A stretch of DNA of 26,757 nucleotides from JAVBOD01 sp031551045 (GCA_031551045.1 JAVBOD010000062.1:1-26757), one strand, 5' to 3'. Positions 1 through 7,999 are shown, numbered from the stretch's first letter. The notes: generated from the sequence alone by a model not told the origin. Numbers and translations are program-made.

Positions 1-792
1 GAAAGTATCCGCGGAAATTGCAGCAAAACGGACGTTTGGAATAAAATGGCTGAGATCGTAGAAATCATGAGCAATTCCATTGATGCCGGATTACGCGGAA
101 CGGACTATAAAGATAGAATATTGGGAGCGCAATCGCCAAAAATGCAGGCAGCGGCGGTGGCCGGGAAAACAATTCCATGCGGGCTTAACAACACGGTAAT
201 TGCCTGCACCATGGCCATGATGGAAGTAAAAAGCTCTATGGGGATCATTGTGGCTGCTCCTACAGCCGGGTCATGCGCCGTATTGCCGGGCGCCCTTCTC
301 GGGACAGCAAGGGAATTAGGCTTAAGCAGAGAGCAATGCGTTAAAGCCATGTTGGCGGCCGGGCTCATCGGCGTACTCATTGCCGAACATTCCACATTTG
401 CGGCAGAAGTGTGCGGATGTCAGGCCGAATGCGGCGCCGGTTCGGGAATGGCAGCGGCAGGAATTGTTCAATTGATGAATGGCACTACGGAACAAGCAAT
501 AGCTGCAGCATCCATGGCGCTGCAAAACATCATGGGCATGGTGTGCGACCCGGTGGCGAATAGGGTAGAGGTGCCTTGTTTAGGAAAAAATATCATGGCG
601 GCCGTTAACGCTATCACTTCGGCCAATATGGCTTTAGCGGGTATCGATGCTGTCATTCCGTTGGACGAAGTCATTCAGGCTATGGATGCCGTAGGACGAG
701 CGCTTCCCTACGAAGTGCGTTGCACCGGATACGGAGGACTTTCCATAACTCCTGCTTCCAAAGAAATTGAAAAACGATTGAAACAAACCTGA
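1..792 (+). CDS. sdaA: L-serine ammonia-lyase (iron-sulfur type), 3' part of gene
   Basis: Deaminates L-serine to pyruvate and ammonia in the cytoplasm using an oxygen-sensitive 4Fe-4S cluster. The reading frame is open from base 1, so the gene starts before the window; about 263 C-terminal residues are visible, which is the alpha (catalytic) domain. Seen directly: the glycine-rich stretch with APTAGS, the cysteine motif CGCQAECGAGSG, and the later pair CDPVANRVEVPC. These are the conserved cysteines of the family that hold the cluster. Single-chain Bacteroidota enzymes are about 400 residues, so the N-terminal beta domain should lie upstream of the window. The stop is followed after only 10 nt by the esterase gene, so the two are probably cotranscribed. 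The in-frame ATG at base 46 is internal and not the true start. Confidence 0.93.
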   Translation, partial: ESIRGNCSKTDVWNKMAEIVEIMSNSIDAGLRGTDYKDRILGAQSPKMQAAAVAGKTIPCGLNNTVIACTMAMMEVKSSMGIIVAAPTAGSCAVLPGALLGTARELGLSREQCVKAMLAAGLIGVLIAEHSTFAAEVCGCQAECGAGSGMAAAGIVQLMNGTTEQAIAAASMALQNIMGMVCDPVANRVEVPCLGKNIMAAVNAITSANMALAGIDAVIPLDEVIQAMDAVGRALPYEVRCTGYGGLSITPASKEIEKRLKQT

Positions 793-802
793 AAAAACGA
801 TT

Positions 803-1627
803 ATGAAACATATTTTTCGCGCTCTGTGCACAACGTTTTTTGCTTGTTTTCTTTTTCATGATGCTATTGCTTCTAAAACCGACACGGTCAAGATTTACAG
901 CCCGTCGATGAAAAAAGAAATAAAAGCGATTGTTGTTACTCCGGAGCCTTTAGTTGCCGGGAAACGTTATCCGGCAGTATATATGATTCACGGCCACAGC
1001 GGCGATTTTGACGATTACCTGAGCGCCATTCCGCATTTAACCCAGTCGAGCGACGATTTGCAATTGATTTTTGTATTCCCCGACGGCGGTTATGGCAGTT
1101 GGTATTTCGATAGTCCCGTTGACTCCGCTTTTCAATACGAAACACATGTCAGCAAAGAAGTCGTCAACTTTGTCGATGCACACTATCCGACTATTGCCAA
1201 TAAAAATGGCCGTGCTATTACAGGGATGAGCATGGGCGGGCACGGTGCATTATACTTGGCGCTACGGCATCCCGATGTATTTGGCGTAGCCGGTAGCATG
1301 AGCGGCGGCGTAGATTTAACCTACTCCGTTACAAGTTGGGATATTGCCAAACGCTTGGGCGATTACAAGGATAATGTACAAGAATGGGAAAAACGCTCGG
1401 TAATTAATTTAATCGGCAATTTGTTGGAACATCCCATGCCCATTATTATTGATTGCGGGGTAGATGATTTCTTTTACAAAATCAACATAGCGCTCCACGA
1501 AAAGATGTTGCGATTAAAAATCCCGCACGATTATATCGAGCGCCCCGGCGTACATAATTGGCCGTATTGGGATAACGCCATCGACTATCAGTTGTTATTT
1601 TTCAAAAAATATTTTTTAAACCGGTAG
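803..1627 (+). CDS. secreted alpha/beta-hydrolase esterase (esterase D / tributyrin esterase-like)
   Basis: 274-residue protein of the putative esterase family that includes S-formylglutathione hydrolase and tributyrin esterases. An N-terminal signal peptide (about residues 1-24, ending near AIAS) sends it to the periplasm or beyond. Visible catalytic features: the nucleophile elbow GMSMGG with Ser143, an acid at Asp221 or Asp222 in CGVDDFF, and His251 in PGVHNW. The oxyanion-side motif MIHGHSGD lies near residues 61-68. Natural substrate unknown; members cleave acyl esters on small molecules or carbohydrates. It begins 10 nt after the serine ammonia-lyase stop and probably shares its transcript, although no functional link is evident. 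Its stop lies 3 nt from the end of the convergent pnuC gene, with no clear terminator hairpin between them. Confidence 0.85.
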   Translation: MKHIFRALCTTFFACFLFHDAIASKTDTVKIYSPSMKKEIKAIVVTPEPLVAGKRYPAVYMIHGHSGDFDDYLSAIPHLTQSSDDLQLIFVFPDGGYGSWYFDSPVDSAFQYETHVSKEVVNFVDAHYPTIANKNGRAITGMSMGGHGALYLALRHPDVFGVAGSMSGGVDLTYSVTSWDIAKRLGDYKDNVQEWEKRSVINLIGNLLEHPMPIIIDCGVDDFFYKINIALHEKMLRLKIPHDYIERPGVHNWPYWDNAIDYQLLFFKKYFLNR

Positions 1628-1630
1628 CGA

Positions 1631-2329
1631 TTATTCAACGTCGTTCTTTGATAACTTGATCCAATTCAGGTAGCCATAAATGGCATTGACCAGGAATAGC
1701 GACCACATGACAATCATAACTACGGCATTCGGCTCTTTATTAATAAGTGCTATCACCCACATTATAATTGTTATCAGGTTTATAATGATCCATAGAACCC
1801 ATTGTTCTACATAAGCCCGTACCATTAGCACCATGGCTATAATCGATAACACGGTGGATGCCGCATCCCAATAGGGCGCTGTCCCTTTTAGATATTCAAG
1901 TAACGAGCCGCACAATAAGGTAGCGATAATTGTTATAAATAACCAAAGAAAACGTTCCTGATGAGTCATGTTCTTGGGCTTTACCAAATCTTGTTGGCCC
2001 AAATTTTTGCGCCAGCTGACAAAGCCTACAAATTGCATCGGCATGAAATACAGGGCATGAAGGATAACCTCCCCGTAGAGCTTCGATTGCCATGAAACAA
2101 AGGCATATAAACAAACTTGGATGAATCCGAAAAAATAACAGGCAAGATGCCCTTTTGCGGTGAGCACCACGCTTAATACGCCGGCAATGGACGCTACCGA
2201 AGCCCACCAGTTGGCTTTTCCGGAAAGCAATGCTTCTAAAATCGTAAAGGCAACAATGGTTACAATCAATGTGCTTTCGAACACATTAAAGCGCAAACGA
2301 GGAAATACTTTTGAGGTATATTTTTTCAT
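1631..2329 (-). CDS. pnuC: PnuC-family vitamin precursor transporter
   Basis: 232-residue inner-membrane protein with about seven hydrophobic segments, matching the PnuC family, which facilitates uptake of nicotinamide riboside or, in some Bacteroidota branches, thiamine-like compounds. Family features visible: a Gly-aromatic region followed by the WQSKLYGEV motif in the middle, the W-R pair after the FMPMQFVGFVSW segment, and the C-terminal EQWVLWIIIN segment. Substrate cannot be decided from sequence. In this phylum PnuC copies beside a thiamine pyrophosphokinase and a TPP riboswitch are usually assigned to thiamine, and neither is present here, so nicotinamide riboside is the default inference. 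It stands alone, convergent with the esterase gene. The leader is short and contains a TATTTTTG box at 2345-2352. Confidence 0.85.
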   Translation of the reverse strand: MKKYTSKVFPRLRFNVFESTLIVTIVAFTILEALLSGKANWWASVASIAGVLSVVLTAKGHLACYFFGFIQVCLYAFVSWQSKLYGEVILHALYFMPMQFVGFVSWRKNLGQQDLVKPKNMTHQERFLWLFITIIATLLCGSLLEYLKGTAPYWDAASTVLSIIAMVLMVRAYVEQWVLWIIINLITIIMWVIALINKEPNAVVMIVMWSLFLVNAIYGYLNWIKLSKNDVE

Positions 2330-2344
2330 TTTTTAAAGATGCCG

Positions 2345-2352
2345 CAAAAATA
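2345..2352 (-). promoter_or_regulatory. candidate -7 box of pnuC
   Basis: On the minus strand this reads TATTTTTG, an exact match to the Bacteroidota -7 consensus TAnnTTTG, and lies 15 nt before the pnuC ATG. No TTTG is found at the expected -33 distance, so only half of the promoter is supported. Confidence 0.35.
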
Positions 2353-2730
2353 GCTTTATTTTGAGTAATTTGCCTAATTAAATACAGGAAGTGCAAATTT
2401 TTTTTAAATTCAAATTTTAACACTTCTTATGATTTAGGTTTTTATTTTTCATATAATATATTGATAATTAGTATATTGAAAAATTTTTTTAACCCGGGAA
2501 GCCTTATGGAAAACCGAACCGTAAAATATTTTTTAAAAATACATTATAATTTATTTCATTATTTAAAAAATTTTATGTAAAATTGCGCTACATTTCGTAT
2601 ATAACCGTGTCGTAAAAATAAAATTAGTATATCCATGCAAAAGTTTGTGATATTGCTATATTGTTATGCGAAAGAATATTTAATGGAGAATAATAGAATT
2701 AACTAATTTACTAAATAAACAAATAAAACT
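2353..2730. other. AT-rich intergenic region between divergent pnuC and araC-type gene
   Basis: This stretch of nearly 380 nt contains no credible reading frame on either strand. It is strongly AT-rich with many A and T runs. One weak inverted repeat is visible: GAAGTG at 2388-2393 against CACTTC at 2421-2426, enclosing A/T runs. The last 40 nt before the AraC-type ATG are A-rich, as is common for starts in this phylum. It must hold both divergent promoters and possibly operator sites, but no convincing -33/-7 pair was found for the plus-strand gene. Confidence 0.6.
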
Positions 2731-3648
2731 ATGGAGCAGTTATATTTTAAGATACTAAAAACAGCGGAGGAATCTATCCTCGTGGAAGAGTCGAAAATGC
2801 CCTATTTTTATAGCCGCGTGCATTTTCACCCAGAGTATCAGTTAACACTTATTTATAATAGTTCGGGTTCGCTTTTTATCGGCGATAAATTAGAAGCTTT
2901 TGAACCGGGCGACGTGTTTATCATTGGGGCAAATGTGCCACACGTTTTTATCAATAATGAAAACGACGCCGTGATAAAAGATAATTCGCTGAATGCCATA
3001 TCTATCTTTTTTACGAAAGAATCTTTCGGCGGGTTCCTCGACCTCCCGGAATTGAAGCAAGTGAGCGATATGCTGCAAAAAGCGGAATTTGGAGTAAAAG
3101 CAGAAGGTTCTTGCCGGAAAAGAGTTTCTATCCAATTAGCCTCTGTAGGAAGATTGCCGCGTTTCGACAGGCTGCTTACAGTGTTGTCGGCCTTGCAAAC
3201 AATTGCTACTTCCGACGAAATTTCACTGATTTCCTCGTCGAGCATGCCTTTGGTATTCGAACGGAATGAAAGTAATAAAGTAGATATCGTGTATGAATAC
3301 ACGTTGAAGAATTATATGAACAAAATCAAGCTGAAAGAAGTGGCCGATTTAATGAATATGACGCCGACATCTTTCTGTAAGTATTTCAAATTGCATACAC
3401 GGAAAACCTATGTGGAATTTTTAATCGGGATTAGAATAAGCAACGCTTGCCGCCAATTGGTTAGCGGGCGGAAAAATGTTTCGGAAATTGCCTATTCCTG
3501 TGGTTTCAGCAATTTGTCAAACTTCACGCGGCAATTTAAGAGCCTGATAGGAATGTCGCCCCGGGAATACCGGAAAACTATTTATAAACAATATAGAGAT
3601 AGCGGAGAAGATATTTACGCTAAAATTACCGAAAGAATGGCTGAATAA
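2731..3648 (+). CDS. AraC-family transcriptional regulator
   Basis: 305-residue cytoplasmic regulator with the usual two-part layout. Residues about 25-95 form a cupin-like ligand-binding domain, shown by HFHPEYQ, the EPGD turn and GANVPHVF. Residues about 185-282 form the paired helix-turn-helix DNA-binding domain: first helix region LKEVADLMNMTPTSFCKYFK, second SEIAYSCGFSNLSNFTRQFK followed by the family signature MSPREYR. The ligand is probably a small sugar or metabolite but cannot be read from sequence, and no sugar operon lies alongside. The gene is preceded by a long AT-rich region and followed convergently by the DUF4269 gene, with which its last 34 nt overlap. About 25 residues extend beyond the DNA-binding domain and are charged. 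Confidence 0.93.
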   Translation: MEQLYFKILKTAEESILVEESKMPYFYSRVHFHPEYQLTLIYNSSGSLFIGDKLEAFEPGDVFIIGANVPHVFINNENDAVIKDNSLNAISIFFTKESFGGFLDLPELKQVSDMLQKAEFGVKAEGSCRKRVSIQLASVGRLPRFDRLLTVLSALQTIATSDEISLISSSSMPLVFERNESNKVDIVYEYTLKNYMNKIKLKEVADLMNMTPTSFCKYFKLHTRKTYVEFLIGIRISNACRQLVSGRKNVSEIAYSCGFSNLSNFTRQFKSLIGMSPREYRKTIYKQYRDSGEDIYAKITERMAE

Positions 3649-4139
3649 GGCTCTCCGGGAAGGCCCAGCAAATGGGCGAAAGCCGGTTCCGTTTTCATGC
3701 CTTGCTTTTTAAGGGCGATGATTTGCTTGCGAAAATCATCGCCCTTTTCTTTTAATACATGATATTCCACCAGCATATGCCGGTAGGCTCTTTGTTGCTC
3801 GGTCGGCATATTTTGTGCAAAAAGCTCCACCAGAAAATCATCGATTGTAAAGCGGCTGATTACGCAGGATTCGCCGTCTATTTCCTGAAAATGAATCTCA
3901 AAGCCGTTATATCCTGAAAAATGTTCTTGCACGGTACGCGTAAACGCCGTAAAATCATTGCAACAGCAAATAACATCCAAATCGCTTTCCGGAAGATCGA
4001 TGGCTATTGGAATAGTCCCTGTTAAAATCGGCCGGTATCCGGCCAATATTTCAAAAAGACGACAAGCGGTCAACACGTGGTAGGCCGCTTGTTGTCGTTC
4101 GTTTCCCGACTTTAGGTAATCAATCGTAGTAAAATCCAC
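3615..4139 (-). CDS. DUF4269 family protein (nucleotidyltransferase-like)
   Basis: 174-residue cytoplasmic protein matching the DUF4269 family by its ordered motifs: YLKSGNERQQ near the start, LTGTIPIAIDLPESDLDVIC, ELFAQNMPTEQQRAYRHM, and the end pattern KTEPAFAHLLGLPGEPY. The SDLDV segment preceded by GTIP resembles the Gly-Ser / Asp-x-Asp pattern of nucleotidyltransferase folds, so a nucleotidyl-transfer role is possible but unproven. The start codon is GTG, placed 3 nt after the stop of the dipeptidyl peptidase gene, so translation is probably coupled and the gene is the last member of that operon. Its final 34 nt are antisense to the end of the AraC-type gene. Confidence 0.88.
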   Translation of the reverse strand: MDFTTIDYLKSGNERQQAAYHVLTACRLFEILAGYRPILTGTIPIAIDLPESDLDVICCCNDFTAFTRTVQEHFSGYNGFEIHFQEIDGESCVISRFTIDDFLVELFAQNMPTEQQRAYRHMLVEYHVLKEKGDDFRKQIIALKKQGMKTEPAFAHLLGLPGEPYSAILSVILA

Positions 4140-4142
4140 CGT

Positions 4143-6266
4143 TTATTCGAATAATATGTCCGGAGCTTCGCGTTGCAACAAATGCCGGTACCAGAAACGC
4201 CATGTTTCATTGCGTTTCTGAATGGCTTTGTTACCGCCCCAGCCGTGGCGTCCGCCGGGATACAACATAAATTCGAATTCTTTCGTAGCCTCTTCCAAAG
4301 CGTCAATCAACTGAATACTGTTTTGCATGTGCACATTGTCGTCCATTGTGCCGTGCACTACGCGCAACATGGCGCCCTTGCCGCCTTTGTATTTCGATAC
4401 ATAGTTCATCACGCATCCATTTTTATATCCTTCCGGATTTTCGGCAGGAGCGTCCATATAGCGTTCGGTATAGTGAGAATCATAGAGTTCCCAGGCCATC
4501 ACGCCGAAATCGGCAATGCCATAGTTAAAATATTCGGAACCATAGGTCAATGCCATAGCTGTGACAAAACCTCCGTAGCTTCCGCCGGTGATGCCGATGC
4601 GCTCGCGGTTAACATAGGGAAAATCATACAGCCATTTCACCCATTGAATATAATCGGCCATTTCCCATTTGCCGAGGTTGCGGTGCATGTAATTCATCCC
4701 GTTTTTACCGCAATGTCCCGAACCGCGATGGTCAATCGTTATTTGAATAATGCCCTCTTTGGCAAATAGCTGATTCTGCATGCCTTTCCAGCTATCCATC
4801 ACCGAGCCGGCATTCGGGCCTCCGTAAACATTGATTAGTACGGGATATTTCTTATCTTTATTGAAATTAACAGGATACATAATGGTTGCCGGCAGTTTGA
4901 ACCCTTCTGATGTTTGTATCCACACCATTTCGTTTTTACCGATTACATAGTTGTGGAGTTCCGTTCCGCGGCTGTCGGCTATTTCTTTCACTATTTTCCC
5001 GTCGGCAACACTCACGACGGCTATTTTTGTCGGGGTCGAAACATTCGAATAACTTGTAATAAAATGTTTTCTGTCGGGTGAAAGTTGAATGCCCTGGTGG
5101 TTATAGTTCCCGAATGAGAGGCGTTTCAGATTTTTCCCATCGAATTTTACCGAATAAAAATCGTAGCGGGTAGAGATTTCGCCACGCGAAGTAAAGTAAA
5201 CGATTTTGGCTTTTTCATCAATATTTACAAACGATGTTCCCCAAAAATGTTTATCGGTTAATTTGGCTATCAATTTACCATCCATGTTGTGATAGTAGAT
5301 TTGTTCCCAGCCGTCGAAATCACGCACCATGAAAAAGCCGTTGCCGGCAAACTGGATTTTTTCAATCCAGTCAACCCATGTTTGTTGATTTTCAGTGTAG
5401 ATTTCCTTTTTGGCTCCGGTTTCCTTATCAATTGCATACAGTTTCAAATTATCCTGTGAGCGGGGCATCCATTGCAACCATAAGTCGCCTTGCGGTGTCC
5501 AGAAAGGTTGGCCGAAATATTGATCGTCTTTTTCGTTAAACCCGGCCCAAACCACTTTTCCTCCTTCGGTTTTCACAACGCCTACTTTCACGTCGGGGTT
5601 CGGATCGCCGGCTTTAGGGTAACGTGTTTCTTCCAAAAATCCGTGTTGCCCTTCGGAGTTGTATAGCGGAAACATCGGCACCTTGCTATCGTCGGAGCGG
5701 AAAAAGGCGATATGCTTACTATCGGGCGACCACCAGAAAGCGCGGTAGCGGCTGGGCCGTCCCAATATTTCTTCGTAATACACCCACGAAGCCCAACCGT
5801 TGAGAATTAAATCCGAACCGTCGGTTGTGTAGCGAACTTCTTTTCCCGTCTCAATTTCAACCGCATACAAATCGTTGTTGCGCGTAAATGCCACCCATTT
5901 TCCGTCGGGCGACAGTGTCGGATTTTTTTCTTCCTCGCGTGTGCCGGTCAATCGTTTCTCTACTCCGCCGCTTGACAGGTAGTAAATATCACCATCTTTA
6001 AGTTGGACGCTGTTTTCTTTAGGAGCTGCATATGATGTTACTTTTCCTGTTTTCAAATCCACCGCTTTATAGGAAAACAGCCCTTCTCTTCGTTCGGAAA
6101 GGATATAGGTATTATTATCCACCCAGCCGGTTGCCACCGGTAATTGGCGGGTGATAACATCGCCTCCGCCCTTTAAAATTTGATTGTACGTTAATGATTT
6201 TACTTGTGCGGAACTGCCGGCCGACACTACTAATCCTATGGCTAAAGCAACAACTAATTTCTTCAT
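4143..6266 (-). CDS. secreted dipeptidyl peptidase IV (S9 family)
   Basis: 707-residue serine peptidase that releases X-Pro or X-Ala dipeptides from peptide N-termini, probably in the periplasm or at the outer membrane. Residues 1-20 form a signal peptide ending in SSA. Residues about 40-460 are the DPP IV-type beta-propeller, with repeated LSPDGKWVAF / WSPDSKHIAF blades and the paired Glu165-Glu166 in WVYYEE that in DPP IV bind the substrate amino terminus. The C-terminal hydrolase domain shows GGSYGG with Ser563, GTMDDNVH with Asp642, and GGRHGW with His674. The Asp-His spacing of 32 is the same as in human DPP IV. The nucleophile motif has Gly where many DPP IVs have Trp (GWSYGG). It starts about 25 nt after the DUF5362 stop and is followed at 3 nt by DUF4269. 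Confidence 0.94.
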   Translation of the reverse strand: MKKLVVALAIGLVVSAGSSAQVKSLTYNQILKGGGDVITRQLPVATGWVDNNTYILSERREGLFSYKAVDLKTGKVTSYAAPKENSVQLKDGDIYYLSSGGVEKRLTGTREEEKNPTLSPDGKWVAFTRNNDLYAVEIETGKEVRYTTDGSDLILNGWASWVYYEEILGRPSRYRAFWWSPDSKHIAFFRSDDSKVPMFPLYNSEGQHGFLEETRYPKAGDPNPDVKVGVVKTEGGKVVWAGFNEKDDQYFGQPFWTPQGDLWLQWMPRSQDNLKLYAIDKETGAKKEIYTENQQTWVDWIEKIQFAGNGFFMVRDFDGWEQIYYHNMDGKLIAKLTDKHFWGTSFVNIDEKAKIVYFTSRGEISTRYDFYSVKFDGKNLKRLSFGNYNHQGIQLSPDRKHFITSYSNVSTPTKIAVVSVADGKIVKEIADSRGTELHNYVIGKNEMVWIQTSEGFKLPATIMYPVNFNKDKKYPVLINVYGGPNAGSVMDSWKGMQNQLFAKEGIIQITIDHRGSGHCGKNGMNYMHRNLGKWEMADYIQWVKWLYDFPYVNRERIGITGGSYGGFVTAMALTYGSEYFNYGIADFGVMAWELYDSHYTERYMDAPAENPEGYKNGCVMNYVSKYKGGKGAMLRVVHGTMDDNVHMQNSIQLIDALEEATKEFEFMLYPGGRHGWGGNKAIQKRNETWRFWYRHLLQREAPDILFE

Positions 6267-6290
6267 GTGTCTATATGATTATTTAAATAA

Positions 6291-6740
6291 TTAGAACGTA
6301 TTGGCCAAGAAAAAGAACGGAACCGCCAACATCATAAGAATACTGAGGCCTATGCCGACGATAATAAGGATACCCACAAATTTGCTGTACAATTGGAGGT
6401 TCGAAAAAGCAGGGTTTATCAATTCCTGGTTTCCGGTTCGCAACGCCTGCTGCATTTTTGTCGAAAAATTGTAAAGAAAAATACAAGGGATAAGATAAAT
6501 CCCGGCAACAATGAAATATATGATACCCAAGAAACCTGCTCCAATCTTTCCATAGGCTGCACTTTCGACAAGAGCGCCGATAGAGCTTCCCATTAAAAAG
6601 AAGGTTATGCTTCCGAGTATCATAAACCCGCAGGATACAAACCCTATAATGCTGATAAACATGTTCCATTTGGCAGCCGACATTAAATAAACGCTTGCCT
6701 GCTGATCAATTTTCAATTCCGGATAAGAAGTGTTTTCCAT
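6291..6740 (-). CDS. four-helix membrane protein, DUF5362-like
   Basis: 149-residue protein without a cleavable signal. A soluble N-terminus of about 20 residues is followed by hydrophobic segments near residues 26-50, 68-92 and 117-145, with a cytoplasm-like basic loop (NFSTKMQQALRTGN) in the middle. The opening AAKWNMFISIIGFVSCGFM and the loop pattern agree with DUF5362-type membrane proteins that are frequent in Bacteroidota. Function unknown. It lies 60 nt downstream of nfeD and 24 nt upstream of the dipeptidyl peptidase gene, in the same direction. Family assignment is from recalled pattern only. Confidence 0.7.
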   Translation of the reverse strand: MENTSYPELKIDQQASVYLMSAAKWNMFISIIGFVSCGFMILGSITFFLMGSSIGALVESAAYGKIGAGFLGIIYFIVAGIYLIPCIFLYNFSTKMQQALRTGNQELINPAFSNLQLYSKFVGILIIVGIGLSILMMLAVPFFFLANTF

Positions 6741-6799
6741 ACTATTTTTATTTTAAATATTGGTTTAGTCTAAAATTCGAAGTCTGTAGCAGCCGGGCA

Positions 6800-7261
6800 T
6801 CACACTATTTTTACGAATACTTTCACCCCTTCTGTTTTCACCACTTCCACTGCTTGCTGCGCATTGATAATCCCTTCACGGGCAGTGGCTTCCACCTCCA
6901 CGCCGTTGATGCGCACTTTCCCCATGGGCGCTAAACGAGTCAATGCAATGCCCTGCATTCCTACGACAATTCCCTTCGCGTCGGCCGATGTATCTACCTG
7001 CGCTGTAATATTTTCTTTCAGCGTGAGTTTGTTCCATGTTTTAGGTTGCAATGCATACCACAAAAAGATGGCCGAAAATACCAATGTGACCGCCAACGTG
7101 ATATGTCCGGTAAGGGCAGAGTGTGTGGTGTAGGCCAATACAATACCTCCTATTAAGGATAAAATGCCTAAAATCCCGGTAATGCCAAAACCCGGAATAA
7201 TGAGGAGTTCTGTTAAAAGGAGAATGAATCCGAGTGCAATAAGGGTGATAATAAGCGCCAT
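6800..7261 (-). CDS. NfeD-like membrane protein (short form)
   Basis: 153 residues. Three closely spaced transmembrane segments occupy about residues 3-75 (opening ALIITLIALGFILLLTELL, then the PGFGITGILG turn). The C-terminal 70 residues form the small OB-fold domain of NfeD proteins (GMQGIALTRLAPMGKVRING and EVEATAREG). NfeD proteins act with SPFH-domain scaffold proteins such as FloA in membrane microdomain organisation and quality control. This is the short form without the ClpP-like protease domain. In many relatives floA follows directly; here the next gene is the DUF5362-like membrane protein and no SPFH gene is present in the window. Transcription probably starts from the consensus promoter at 7296-7326, about 30 nt upstream of the ATG. 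Confidence 0.88.
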   Translation of the reverse strand: MALIITLIALGFILLLTELLIIPGFGITGILGILSLIGGIVLAYTTHSALTGHITLAVTLVFSAIFLWYALQPKTWNKLTLKENITAQVDTSADAKGIVVGMQGIALTRLAPMGKVRINGVEVEATAREGIINAQQAVEVVKTEGVKVFVKIV

Positions 7262-7295
7262 AAATTTATAGAGTATTATGTGATTTTGAACTCTA

Positions 7296-7326
7296 CAAAA
7301 TTAAGAAGCTTTTACGGGAAATCAAA
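7296..7326 (-). promoter_or_regulatory. consensus promoter of the nfeD operon
   Basis: On the minus strand the -33 box TTTG (7326-7323) is followed after exactly 19 nt by TAATTTTG (7303-7296), a perfect match to the Bacteroidota TTTG-N19-TAnnTTTG promoter. The inferred start point leaves a leader of roughly 28 nt before the nfeD ATG. Confidence 0.75.
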
Positions 7327-7349
7327 ATAGCGAAGAAAATTATAAGGAA

Positions 7350-7443
7350 GATAACCCGTGACGCGACCTACAATATTTTTCCTGTTGGAGCAGTTATGAA
7401 GTTGTAGAAAAGACGTGTGTGTTATTTTCGTCAACGGGTTATC
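7350..7443. repeat. 94-nt nested inverted repeat downstream of the DUF3244 gene
   Basis: The arm GATAACCCGTGACG (7350-7363) is complementary to 7429-7443 with a single extra A as a bulge. Inside it, CTACAA (7367-7372) pairs with TTGTAG (7402-7407). In the minus-strand transcript it follows the DUF3244 stop by about 14 nt and is followed by a T-rich stretch. It may therefore be the terminator of that transcript or a small palindromic repeat. No terminal duplication or coding sequence is seen. Confidence 0.55.
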
Positions 7444-7456
7444 TTTAATTTGGTTG

Positions 7457-7852
7457 TTATAGCTCGAATATACCGGAACTCATGTTATTGTTCGAATCTG
7501 AAATATAAATAGTATATACTCCTGAAGGCCAGCCTGCTGTGCTGAAAGTTAGGGTTGAGGTAGTCGCTGTATTCACAATCGTTTGATATACTGTATTATT
7601 CTGTGAATCTATTACTTTCACGGTAAGAGCGCCTAAATTAATGAACGTTATTGCTACCGCATCAGTATATTGCAATGCTGTAATTGCCGGTTGGATTCTG
7701 GCCGACTTTATTTCTGTAGGGGGTAATGTTCCTTTTATAGGAATATCTTTGGGATCATCTACTCTTATGAATGAAGAATTCAGGCTAAAAGTAGCTTGTG
7801 CAAATAAACTAAAGCACAAAACAAGAAAGGGAAGAAATAATAACTTTTTCAT
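7457..7852 (-). CDS. small secreted DUF3244-like protein
   Basis: 131 residues. The start was placed at the ATG at 7852 because it opens a standard signal peptide (MKKLLFLPFLVLCFSLFAQA); the longer frame upstream adds 17 residues that do not fit one. The mature part has a short linker with the IPIKGTLPP pattern and then a beta-sandwich-like region: alternating hydrophobic strands, a V-I-D-S-Q-N-N turn, WPSGVYTIYISD and a hydrophobic end. This matches DUF3244, a Bacteroidota-only family of unknown function. It also resembles the C-terminal sorting domain of type IX secreted proteins, but here it makes up nearly the whole protein. It lies downstream of the TPR/LuxR-type regulator gene, with its own candidate promoter. 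Confidence 0.75.
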   Translation of the reverse strand: MKKLLFLPFLVLCFSLFAQATFSLNSSFIRVDDPKDIPIKGTLPPTEIKSARIQPAITALQYTDAVAITFINLGALTVKVIDSQNNTVYQTIVNTATTSTLTFSTAGWPSGVYTIYISDSNNNMSSGIFEL

Positions 7853-7882
7853 AGCCGTTGTGTTTACAAATATTTCTGAGGG

Positions 7883-7890
7883 CAAACGTA
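7883..7890 (-). promoter_or_regulatory. candidate -7 box of the DUF3244 gene
   Basis: Minus strand reads TACGTTTG, an exact match to TAnnTTTG, 30 nt before the ATG. No good TTTG was found at the -33 distance, which could mean that an activator is needed. The neighbouring LuxR-type protein would be a candidate. Confidence 0.45.
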
Positions 7891-7999
7891 ATGATAAAAC
7901 CAACGTGAAAAAGCAGGGTATAGTTCAATATAATTTATTTATTGTTTTTAAAATTAAATTATATTGATTATCAGGATATTGATTATTTCTTAATATAGT

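Noticed and set aside
2641..2664. TTTG and TATATTG as a promoter of the AraC-type gene
   Set aside because: The spacing is only 9 nt and the -7 box is imperfect.
2330..2730. Possible TPP or other riboswitch before pnuC or the AraC-type gene
   Set aside because: No conserved TPP motifs are seen, and the region is AT-rich without a complex fold; the pnuC leader is too short.
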